From positions 1 to 5,188 of the forward strand of contig SHUN01000273.1 of NCBI GenBank assembly GCA_009697495.1: a stretch of DNA of 5,188 bases, in the 5' to 3' direction. Positions within the stretch are counted from its first letter, which is position 1. Every line of letters begins with the position of its first letter. The position numbers and the translations under genes are program-made. Below the pieces are notes generated by a model. It worked only from the letters and a program-made list of their open reading frames with translations, was not told the DNA's origin and did no database searches. Positions 1-5,188 of the stretch are shown piece by piece. The DNA comes from Bryobacterales bacterium (GTDB taxonomy: Bacteria > Acidobacteriota > Terriglobia > Bryobacterales > Bryobacteraceae).

Positions 1-820
1 CCCCACCGAGAAGCTGACGGTTCCGGAGGAAGTTCCGGAGGTGATCGTTATCCAACTGGCGTTGGATGTTGCGGTCCACCCACATCCAGTGGTAGCCGTT
101 ACGGTGACCGTACTTGTAGCTCCAGCGGGAGGAATCGAAACCAGCAGCGGGGCGGCGGAGACGCTGCCAGTCTGGAAATTTCCTGTAATGCTGTAGGGCA
201 GATTGACGTTCACAGAAATAGGCGTGGATGGGGGGGCGGAGACCCCTGACCAACTGGCTAAGCACCCGGCACCGACGGGAGTGCCGGTGACGCTGACCGC
301 GGTTCCTTCGTTGTAGAAGGTATCGGCCGCGACGGGCGAATTGCCAACGGAGCCGAGAGCGGTATTGGAGCTGGCGGAGGTAAGCGAATACTGTTTCTGG
401 AAATTGGCGGTGATGGCGGTGGCGGAAGCGGGAACAGTAACGGAATGGGTCTGTGCGCCGGCATCGCTCCAAGTCTTGAATAGATAGCGGGTGGTGTCGG
501 CAGTGGAACTCGGGGCGGAAACCGAATGCACGGTGCCGGCGGTCCATTGGTAAGTGACCGGTGCGGTGACCGTGATGCCGTCTACGGCCAATTGGCGCCC
601 AGAGGGATTGGAGGCAACCGTGTAGGCAACGGTCGACGGGGGGACCGAAGGCGGGTACATACTTCTCACGCCGGCGATGTCGCCGGCCGAAAGCGCCGTT
701 CGCTGTCCAATGGCGATTCCGTCGGGAATCGAGACAATCGTTGGCAATCCGTTAATCGAGAACGCGGTGGAACGGTAATGCATGATGGAGCCGTAGTCAT
801 AGGCGCCGAGGTCGTCGCTA
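1..820 (-). pseudogene. Secreted astacin-like (M12A) metalloprotease, C-terminal part, truncated by the IS
   Basis: Read leftwards from the IS, the minus strand is open without a stop from 820 to base 1 (about 273 codons) and runs off the window. It begins SDDLGAYDYGSIMHYRSTAF: SIMHY is the Met-turn of astacin-family zinc peptidases. This is followed by IGQRTALSAGDIAGVRSMYP, the usual end of the catalytic domain. The zinc site HExxHxxGxxH lies upstream in this family and is missing, as are the signal peptide and start, so the fragment cannot be an active protease. After a Pro/Ser linker comes an InlB-repeat-like module (AVDGITVTAPVTYQW, then TTRYLFKTWSDAG and ITANFQKQYSL; about 600-165). At the left edge is a BACON-like segment (CGWTATSNASWITITSG). 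The product was presumably secreted or surface exposed. No ATG occurs in this frame before the Met of SIMHY (781-783). The family call is strong; whether an intact copy exists elsewhere is unknown. Confidence 0.85.
819..820. repeat. TA target-site duplication, left side (within CTAG 818-821)
   Basis: The TA next to the left tip sits in CTAG, the preferred IS630 target. The same arrangement occurs on the right side (1982-1983). Because every IS630 copy is flanked this way, matching TAs do not show that both flanks come from the same insertion event. Confidence 0.7.
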
Positions 821-846
821 GTATCAGAACAATGTAGTTACGAAAC
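821..846 (+). repeat. Left terminal inverted repeat of the IS630-family element
   Basis: The sequence reads GTATCAGAACAATG, TAGTTACGAAAC. It matches the reverse complement of 1956-1981 at 22 of 26 bases, with mismatches at 824, 827, 837 and 839. The transposase stop codon (838-840) lies inside this repeat, so the last codons of the protein are also encoded in the IS end. Confidence 0.88.
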
Positions 847-1500
847 ATAGTGACGACTCAGTTTACGATCAGCATCCTGTCGCGTGAATTTCCATTCGAT
901 GCCTCGCCCGGCTACGTTCCGTTGCTGCTGCCACTGCGCGATTTCCCTCTGTAGCAGTTCTACTGTGGCGATGCGGTGTCCTGTGCATTGCCTGTCCATG
1001 ATCCCGATTTCGATCTCCGCCATATTCAGCCAACTGGCATGTTTGGGCGTGTAGTGAAACTGCACTCGCTGCAACAACGCCGCCGCCGCGGGCTCGCCCA
1101 AAACATCCACAAAGCTCTTACGGAAATGAGTATTGAGGTTGTCCAACACGAGATGAACGGTGACTGCGGTCGCATACACCGTTTCCAGCAGGTTCCGGAC
1201 GAATGCCACAAAGTCCACCTTGGTGCGGCGGGCGGTGACTTCGACGCAGCGGCGACGGCCCTTGGGTTCGACGGCCACAAAGATATTTTTCGTCCCGGCC
1301 CGCCGGTATTCGTAGTCCTCACGGGCACACCGGCCCGGCTGTCCGGCGATGGTTGTACGGGTCTGCCGGAGCAACTGCTTGCTTTTCTCGTCGACGCACA
1401 CCACCGGTTCTTGGGCACTGTACGGTCGACCGTACAGTCCCAGCAACGCGTACATCCTGTCGCGATACTCGACCGTGATCCGGCCGATGCACCACATCAC
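838..1500 (-). CDS. IS630-family transposase, orfB (DDE catalytic part)
   Basis: This frame carries the IS630/Tc1-mariner-type DDE endonuclease that cuts and joins the IS ends. The likely metal ligands, numbered from the GTG at 1500, are D37 in VVCVDEKS, D120 in LVLDNLNTH, and E162 (or E164) in ASWLNMAEIEIG. The tail WKFTRQDADRKLSRHY is typical of the family. The frame overlaps the orfA stop (GTGATG). It is better read as the -1 continuation of orfA: upstream of the GTG it encodes NDCKPWRRVMWC, matching the conserved ND-KPWR--MWC motif that family members have just after LKK. Fused numbering gives D184, D267 and E309 in 367 aa. An alternative is coupled reinitiation at GTG 1500 or ATG 1497. 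The TAA stop (840-838) lies in the left terminal repeat. Confidence 0.9.
   Translation of the reverse strand: MMWCIGRITVEYRDRMYALLGLYGRPYSAQEPVVCVDEKSKQLLRQTRTTIAGQPGRCAREDYEYRRAGTKNIFVAVEPKGRRRCVEVTARRTKVDFVAFVRNLLETVYATAVTVHLVLDNLNTHFRKSFVDVLGEPAAAALLQRVQFHYTPKHASWLNMAEIEIGIMDRQCTGHRIATVELLQREIAQWQQQRNVAGRGIEWKFTRQDADRKLSRHYVS
1417..1438. repeat. Perfect 22-bp palindrome inside the transposase gene
   Basis: The two 11-base arms, ACTGTACGGTC and its complement, meet with no spacer at GTCGAC. On the transposase strand it encodes the conserved LYGRPYS segment, so part of the symmetry comes from the protein motif (Tyr-Gly-Arg-Pro-Tyr). It may form a hairpin or cruciform, but no function can be assigned. 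Confidence 0.6.
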
Positions 1501-1940
1501 CCGGCGCCAGGGTTTGCAATCGTTTTTTTTAACATCTTGCGGACCGTCTCCCGATTGACGCCGGCCAGTCCGGGGCGTTCGCGGGACGCAGTAGTCAGCA
1601 GGCTGATTGTCCAGCGTTTGCGCCCGCCAGGAGGCGCGCTACAAGCCAAAGCCACCACTTCGGCCTCCTGACTTGTTTGATACTTCCGCGGTTGGCCCGA
1701 ACGGGGTTCGTCGTGCAGAGCGAACTCTAAACCGCCCTCGCGGTACGCCGCCCGAGTCCGCCACAACGCCGTGCGGCCCAAACCAAGCACTTGGCAAATC
1801 ATCGCCTCCGGGATGTCCTGATCCAGAGCCATCAAAGCATGGGCCCGATTGACCTCTCGTGCCGGATGCACTCCCTTGCCGCGAAACGCGTTCAGAGTAC
1901 CTCGATCCGGCTCGGTTAAATGTAATTCCGTCTGCCTCAT
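1497..1940 (-). CDS. IS630-family transposase, orfA (N-terminal helix-turn-helix part)
   Basis: This 147-aa frame starts at ATG 1940 (MRQTELHLTEPDRG). It has the N-terminal DNA-binding region of IS630 transposases: a helix-turn-helix around residues 42-66 (IPEAMICQVLGLGRTALWR) followed by the conserved EPRSGQPRKY (78-87) and VNRETVRKMLKK (128-139). This part binds the terminal repeats. After K139 the zero frame ends with a non-conserved eight-residue tail (TIANPGAG) and TGA at 1499-1497. The run of eight A encoding LKK allows a -1 shift into orfB, which gives the full 367-aa enzyme. Alone, orfA would make a DNA-binding protein without a catalytic domain, possibly an inhibitor as in other two-frame IS elements (inference). 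No clear Shine-Dalgarno sequence precedes the ATG. Confidence 0.88.
   Translation of the reverse strand: MRQTELHLTEPDRGTLNAFRGKGVHPAREVNRAHALMALDQDIPEAMICQVLGLGRTALWRTRAAYREGGLEFALHDEPRSGQPRKYQTSQEAEVVALACSAPPGGRKRWTISLLTTASRERPGLAGVNRETVRKMLKKTIANPGAG
1523..1530 (-). promoter_or_regulatory. A8 slippery site for -1 frameshift (or transcript slippage) in the transposase
   Basis: On the coding strand the orfA codons read TTA AAA AAA ACG, so the heptamer A AAA AAA sits in the canonical X XXY YYZ phase. Slipping back one base gives TTA AAA AAA AAC GAT TGC and continues into orfB. The family motif LKKND-KPWR is rebuilt exactly at this point, which argues that the shift is the native way to make the enzyme. 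An eight-A run can also cause RNA polymerase slippage. A weak hairpin (1504-1480) begins 18 bases downstream. Confidence 0.72.
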
Positions 1941-1946
1941 GCAACC

Positions 1947-1952
1947 ATATTA
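1947..1952 (-). promoter_or_regulatory. Possible -10 element of the transposase promoter
   Basis: The minus strand reads TAATAT seven bases before the transposase ATG, close to the TATAAT consensus. The best -35 candidate, ACAACA, lies 18 bases upstream inside the right terminal repeat and matches TTGACA only at 3 of 6 positions. Such a promoter would give a nearly leaderless transcript, in keeping with the absence of a Shine-Dalgarno sequence. This is a weak call. Confidence 0.25.
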
Positions 1953-1955
1953 CAC

Positions 1956-1981
1956 GTTTCGTTATTACATTGTTGTGGTAC
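1956..1981 (-). repeat. Right terminal inverted repeat of the IS630-family element
   Basis: On the minus strand it reads GTACCACAACAATG, TAATAACGAAAC, the partner of the left repeat. It lies upstream of the transposase start (1940), the expected place for the element's own promoter and for transposase binding. Confidence 0.88.
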
Positions 1982-1983
1982 TA
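1982..1983. repeat. TA target-site duplication, right side (within CTAG 1981-1984)
   Basis: This TA mirrors the left one at the right tip of the element. The CTAG falls in frame in the AlbA_2-like gene remnant (codons CTA GCC), which fits an insertion inside that gene. Confidence 0.7.
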
Positions 1984-2589
1984 GCCTCGCTCCGCTTCTT
2001 CGATCTCTCTCGAAACTGCCCCACCTACGCCGGGATCATTCTGTTCGCTCAGGACATACTCGGATGGCTTCCAAACGCCTACATCCAGTACGTCCGCTTT
2101 GCCGGTACAACTCTGGATGCCGACGTGGTAAGCGAAAAAACCTTCCAAGGCGACCTCTTGTCGGTGGTTCGGGACATGAACTCCTTCGTAACGCTTTTTA
2201 CAAATCAGCGTCCCGTTCACCGTTCCGCCATCGAAGAGTCCATCGTTTCGGATTATCCGGTAGTAGCCCTTCGCGAACTCCTGATGAACGCAATCCTTCA
2301 TCGCTCCTACGAAGCCCCCGCGCCCGTCCGCTTTTACCAGTACTCGGATCGTATCGAGATTCAAAATCCGGGTCCACTATATGGGCTTGCCCGGCAGGAT
2401 AATTTCCCAACGCAAACCAGCTACAGAAACCCCATCCTGGCCGAAGCGCTCAAAACTCTCGGAGCGATCAATCGATTTGGACGCGGCGTGGAGAGAGCAA
2501 AGGCGGCTCTCGCGAAAAACGGCAATGCCCACCCCTCCTTCACGTTCGGTGAGAATCATTTCGGAGTGACAATCTGGAACCGGACATGA
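1982..2589 (+). pseudogene. AlbA_2/Schlafen-type ATP-binding protein, C-terminal part, truncated by the IS
   Basis: About 202 residues of host-gene sequence follow the IS in an open frame. SLRFFDLSRNCPTYAGIILF and the following PNAYIQYVRFAGTTL match the linker region of COG2865-type proteins (putative transcriptional regulator or helicase-like, AlbA_2 plus HATPase_c_4). A GHKL-type ATP-binding domain follows: N-box ALRELLMNAILHRSY (2266-2310, with E 2275 and N 2287), then DRIEIQNPGPL (2347 on) and the glycine-rich NRFGRGVER (2470 on). The AlbA_2 nucleic-acid-binding half and the true start are missing. The frame stays open into the IS, where ATG 1939 (MQPYYTFRYYIVVVL) or TTG 1849 could start a hybrid protein; neither has a good Shine-Dalgarno sequence. 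The stop overlaps the next gene by ATGA. The family is clear, its cellular role is not. Confidence 0.82.
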
Positions 2590-3473
2590 AAACCATCGCT
2601 TTCTTCAACAACAAAGGCGGAGTCGGCACGACATCTCTCGTCTATCACCTCTCCTGGATGTTTGCCGATCTCGGTGTTCCGGTTCTCGCAGCAGATCTCG
2701 ACCCGCAGGCAAGCCTCACCACGATGTTCCTCGACCATGACCGGCTAGAATCCCTCTGGCCAGACGATGACGAACACCCCGCCACCATTTATGGCGCCAT
2801 CCGCCCCATCCTCCGCGGAGCCGGTGATATCGCCGCCCCTCCCGTGGAATGGATAACAAAAGATCTGGGTCTTCTTCCCGGCGATCTCGGCCTCTCCCTT
2901 TTCGAAGCCGCGCTTTCACGTCCGCCCAACGTCGCCTTCGCTCCTCTCCTGGAAGAAATGGCAAAGGGTTGGGCCAAACTCGTGCTCATCGATCTCGGCC
3001 CAAATCTGGGCTTACTCAACCGTGCCGCGTTATTCGCCTCCGATCACGTCTGCCTTCCCTTGGGCCCAGACTTATATTCGCGGCAGGCGCTCAAAACCCT
3101 GGGCGCGGCTCTCACGCACTGGCGCGGATCCGATGGACTCGCTTTCGCTCCCTGTGGCTATGTCGTCATGGGAAACTACCCGCTATTGAATCAACTCGCC
3201 TCGGCGTACCGAACTCACATTCTCAACGAATCCTCCCCCGAACCCAGCCCCAATGTCGCCGGCGACCCCAACTGCCTGGCCCAATTAAAGCACTATCGCA
3301 GCCTCATGCCGCTCGCCATGGAAGCGCATAAGCCGATGTTCGAGCTCAAGCCAGCCGACGGCGCCATCGGGGCCCACTTCGAAGCTGTCCGCCAATGCAG
3401 AGCCGATTTCCTTCGCCTCGCCACCGCCATCGCCGCCTCCGTCGGATTGCCAATGCCCTCGTCGGCACTGTGA
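2586..3473 (+). CDS. ParA/MinD-family ATPase with altered P-loop
   Basis: This 295-aa protein belongs to the ParA deviant-Walker ATPases, which dimerise with ATP and bind DNA or partner proteins to segregate or position cargo. The N-terminus MKTIAFFNNKGGVGTTSLV holds the P-loop: signature Lys10 is present, but the invariant catalytic Lys at position 15 (KGGVGKT) is Thr. The codon is ACG, one base from AAG. The switch motif AADLDPQASLT (35-45) and Walker B KLVLIDLGPNLG (131-142, D136) are kept, as is LPLGPDLYSRQALKTLG (157-173). No ParB gene or parS-like repeats are visible. It therefore resembles the orphan ParA homologues with MKTIAFFNNKGGVGKT N-termini rather than a replicon partition gene (from memory of the family). 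The ATGA overlap with the AlbA_2-like gene indicates translational coupling and a joint role. Without Lys15, ATP hydrolysis is expected to fail, so the gene may be decaying. Confidence 0.85.
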   Translation: MKTIAFFNNKGGVGTTSLVYHLSWMFADLGVPVLAADLDPQASLTTMFLDHDRLESLWPDDDEHPATIYGAIRPILRGAGDIAAPPVEWITKDLGLLPGDLGLSLFEAALSRPPNVAFAPLLEEMAKGWAKLVLIDLGPNLGLLNRAALFASDHVCLPLGPDLYSRQALKTLGAALTHWRGSDGLAFAPCGYVVMGNYPLLNQLASAYRTHILNESSPEPSPNVAGDPNCLAQLKHYRSLMPLAMEAHKPMFELKPADGAIGAHFEAVRQCRADFLRLATAIAASVGLPMPSSAL

Positions 3474-3486
3474 AATAATACTCAGC

Positions 3487-4410
3487 ATGAACCGTCGCGA
3501 CTTCACCAAAACCGCCCTCGCCGCCATCCCCGCCTCCACCCTCCTCGCCAAGCCCAACTCCAAGTTCGGCGGCGTCCAAATCGGCGCCATCACCTATTGT
3601 TTCCGCTCCCTGCCAAGCTCGGCCCCGGAACTTCTCAAATACTGCACGCAGCTCGGCATCAGCTCCGTCGAACTGATGGGCGATGCCGCCGAAAACTTCG
3701 CCGGCGCGCCCGCCATGCGCGGCGGCGGCGGTCGCCGTCAAATGACCCCCGAGCAGCAGGAAGCCATGAAAAAAGCCGCCGAAGACCGCAAAAAGTGGCG
3801 TCTGTCCGTCTCCATGGACAAGTACAAAGAACTCCGCAAACTCTACAACGACGCCGACGTCACCATCGAAATCGTCAAACTTTCGCTTCCCGCCTCCTTC
3901 TCCGATGAAGAATTCGACTACACCTTCAACGTCGCCAAAACCCTCGGTTCCCACTCCGTCACCATGGAACTCCCCACCGACGAAAAGCTTACCCAGCGCA
4001 TCGGTGACTTTGCAGCCAAACACAAAATCTACGCCGGCTACCACAACCACACCCAGGTCAATGCAAAGAGCTGGGACACCGCCCTCGCCCAGTCCAAATA
4101 CAACAGCGTCAATCTCGATATCGGCCACTTCACCACCGCCATCAACGGCTCCCCCATTTCCTTCATTAAAGCCAACGCCGCCCGCATCAGCAGCTTCCAT
4201 TTGAAAGACCGCAAGTTCCAAACCGAAGGCGGCGACAACCTCCCCTGGGGCACCGGCAGCACCCCCATCAAGGACGTCCTTCAGCTCATGAAGAAGGAAA
4301 AGTACAAGTGGCCCGCCAACGTTGAACTCGAATACGCCATTGGCGAAGGCACCACCGTCATGGCCGAAATGCAGAAGTGCCTCGACTTTTGTAAACAGGC
4401 GCTCGCGTAG
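3487..4410 (+). CDS. Tat-exported sugar phosphate isomerase/epimerase-like TIM-barrel protein
   Basis: This 307-aa protein has a twin-arginine signal (MNRRDFTKTALAAIPASTLLA, residues 1-21) that predicts folded export. It is followed by a xylose-isomerase-like TIM barrel (AP_endonuc_2 type), starting at VQIGAITYCFRSLP and LGISSVELMGD. Likely metal and active-site residues are E161 (TMELP), H186 and H188 (YHNH), D211 and H214 (NLDIGHF), H238 (FHLKDR) and E280 or E282 (VELEY). Residues 70-110 form a Gly/Arg- and Lys/Glu-rich insertion that I do not recognise as a domain. Enzymes of this group isomerise or epimerise sugars or cyclitols with a divalent metal; the substrate cannot be told here. Paralogues with RR-DF signals are abundant in Acidobacteria and Planctomycetes. 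It starts 13 bases after the ParA stop and ends 8 bases before the SWIM gene, so it may share a transcript. No strong Shine-Dalgarno sequence is seen. Confidence 0.85.
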   Translation: MNRRDFTKTALAAIPASTLLAKPNSKFGGVQIGAITYCFRSLPSSAPELLKYCTQLGISSVELMGDAAENFAGAPAMRGGGGRRQMTPEQQEAMKKAAEDRKKWRLSVSMDKYKELRKLYNDADVTIEIVKLSLPASFSDEEFDYTFNVAKTLGSHSVTMELPTDEKLTQRIGDFAAKHKIYAGYHNHTQVNAKSWDTALAQSKYNSVNLDIGHFTTAINGSPISFIKANAARISSFHLKDRKFQTEGGDNLPWGTGSTPIKDVLQLMKKEKYKWPANVELEYAIGEGTTVMAEMQKCLDFCKQALA

Positions 4411-4418
4411 TTCAGCCA

Positions 4419-5188
4419 ATGCCCGCGGACTTCCCGAAACTCCTCACCGATTCCGTGCTTCGCAACAAGGCGGGATCGCGCTCCTATCAGCGCGGTCACG
4501 ACTATTACGTGCACGGGCACGTCGAGTTCGTCAAACCGTTTAGGGACGGCATCCAAGCCTCCGTACGCGGCCAGTTGGACTACTTCGTTACCCTGACCGC
4601 GGTGAAGGGCCGGCTCGACTTCGATTGCGATTGCCCCGTCGGCAGGGACGGCGACTTCTGCAAGCACTGCGTCGCCGTCGGCCTCGCCTGGCTCAACGGC
4701 GGTGCCAGGGAAGGGAAAAAGGACCACATCTCAATGGTCGAGGTTGCCAAACGCCTCGCCAGTGAGTCCGCCCCCGCGCTCGCGAAAATGCTAATCGAAT
4801 GGGCCGCCGATGACACTCTGCTCAGCCAGCGCCTCGTCCAATATGCCGCCCGCCACGCCGGCCCGGAATCCGCCATCGCCGCCGCCCGCGCCGCTTTCAA
4901 AAAGGCGGCCATACCCCGGCACTCTTTCGAATACGGAGACGCCTCCGAATACGCCGAAGCCGTCGATAACGCCATTGACGCCTTCGACGAAATCCTCGCC
5001 GATGGCCACGCCGCCGAAGTGATGGACCTCTGCGAAGAAGGTCTCCGCGCTTTATCCACCGGCTCGGAAATGGTCGAGGACGAAGAGGGCGATCTTTCCG
5101 ATCTCAGTGATCGCCTCTCTGAACTCCATCTGGATGCCGCCGAGCAAGCCAAACCCGACCCGGTGGCCCTCGCCTCCCGCCTCTTCGA
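4419..5188 (+). CDS. SWIM zinc-finger protein, N-terminal part (cut by window end)
   Basis: From ATG 4419 (MPADFPKLLTDSVL) the frame is open for 256 codons and leaves the window, so the C-terminus is unseen. The segment RSYQRGHDYYVHGHV (21-35) and the SWIM finger at residues 70-83 (CDCPVGRDGDFCKH, CxCx8CxH with C70, C72, C81, H83) match bacterial SWIM proteins. In these the finger is thought to bind zinc and contact DNA or protein. The rest is helical and Ala/Glu-rich (for example VEVAKRLASESAPALAKML), with an acidic patch near the right edge (VEDEEGDLSDLSD). In other genomes SWIM genes often sit beside SNF2 helicases or are fused to them; nothing of the kind is visible here. It follows the isomerase by 8 bases, which suggests cotranscription rather than a shared pathway. 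Its exact function is unknown. Confidence 0.82.
   Translation, partial: MPADFPKLLTDSVLRNKAGSRSYQRGHDYYVHGHVEFVKPFRDGIQASVRGQLDYFVTLTAVKGRLDFDCDCPVGRDGDFCKHCVAVGLAWLNGGAREGKKDHISMVEVAKRLASESAPALAKMLIEWAADDTLLSQRLVQYAARHAGPESAIAAARAAFKKAAIPRHSFEYGDASEYAEAVDNAIDAFDEILADGHAAEVMDLCEEGLRALSTGSEMVEDEEGDLSDLSDRLSELHLDAAEQAKPDPVALASRLF

Larger units (their letters stand above)
821..1981 (-). mobile_element. IS630-family insertion sequence, complete, about 1161 bp
   Basis: The element has matching terminal inverted repeats (821-846 and 1956-1981, 22 of 26 bases identical) and a flanking TA on each side, each inside CTAG. It carries one two-frame transposase occupying nearly its whole length. IS630 is known to insert at TA, preferring CTAG, and to duplicate the TA; its size is about 1.15 kb, close to this one. 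The transposase reads right to left. The tips are set by the CTAG context. A second TA three bases further in on both sides (822-823 and 1979-1980) leaves an alternative end with a 1155-bp element. The ends and frames look intact, so the element could be active if the frameshift occurs. Its two flanks belong to different genes. Confidence 0.9.

Noticed and set aside
666..848. Minus-strand frame starting MFRNYIVLILATTSA, resembling a signal peptide
   Set aside because: The hydrophobic start is encoded by the IS terminal repeat, and the rest is out of frame with the astacin fragment it overlaps; it ends after 60 codons.
1417..1438. Palindrome as a rho-independent terminator or direct frameshift stimulator
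   Set aside because: There is no following T run on either strand, it lies well inside a coding frame, and it is 84 bases from the slippery run, too far for a standard stimulator.
976..1671. 231-codon open frame on the plus strand within the IS
   Set aside because: It is the antisense shadow of the transposase, which has its full set of DDE motifs on the minus strand.
1981..2364. 127-codon minus-strand frame beside the IS as a possible continuation of the astacin gene
   Set aside because: Neither this frame nor the astacin-phase frame across the junction shows astacin motifs, whereas the plus strand encodes clear AlbA_2/GHKL-type sequence. The right flank is therefore a different gene.
2586..3473. 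Plasmid partition locus (parA with parB/parS)
   Set aside because: No ParB-like gene, replication gene or iterated centromere-like repeats are visible, and the neighbours are chromosomal-type genes.
3346..4419. Long open frame on the minus strand (357 codons) opposite the sugar isomerase-like gene
   Set aside because: Its translation is Gly/Val/Phe-rich low complexity, as expected from the antisense of a C-ending-codon gene. The plus-strand frame has a Tat signal and clear TIM-barrel motifs.
4580..5152. 190-codon minus-strand frame (Ser/Arg-rich) opposite the right-end gene
   Set aside because: It is a shadow of the SWIM protein frame, which is open from 4419 to the edge and carries the CxCx8CxH finger.

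Overview
The window looks like a chromosomal segment from a high-GC, soil-type bacterium. An Acidobacteriota member (Bryobacter/Solibacter-like) is my best guess. The basis is an astacin-type metallopeptidase carrying InlB-like and BACON-like modules, a Tat-exported sugar isomerase/epimerase-like protein, and C-ending codon use. This is an inference from gene content, not a phylogenetic result.

Layout. Bases 1-820 (minus strand) hold the C-terminal part of a secreted astacin-like (M12A) protease. It is open to the left window edge and cut at its N-terminal side by an insertion sequence. Bases 821-1981 are a complete IS630-family element (about 1161 bp) with 26-bp imperfect terminal inverted repeats (22/26 identical). 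A TA lies on each side, inside a CTAG, the classic IS630 target. Its transposase is split into two overlapping frames linked by an A8 slippery run; a -1 shift there restores a 367-aa DDE transposase. Right of the IS (1982-2589, plus strand) is the C-terminal part of a different gene: an AlbA_2/Schlafen-type ATP-binding protein that keeps its GHKL (HATPase_c_4-like) domain. It overlaps by ATGA a ParA/MinD-type ATPase (2586-3473) whose P-loop lysine is replaced by threonine. Then come a Tat-signal xylose-isomerase-like TIM-barrel protein (3487-4410) and the start of a SWIM zinc-finger protein (4419 to the right edge), all on the plus strand with gaps of 13 and 8 bases.

The most informative point is that the IS separates the C-terminal parts of two unrelated genes pointing away from each other. 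A single simple insertion cannot explain this. It implies recombination between two IS copies (deletion or inversion), or a false join in assembly at a repeat. The AlbA_2-like/ParA pair looks like a translationally coupled two-gene module of unknown function that is now broken: its first gene has lost its N-terminal half and its ATPase has lost the key lysine. No RNA genes, CRISPR arrays or clear rho-independent terminators were seen. There is no gene-free stretch longer than 300 bases.
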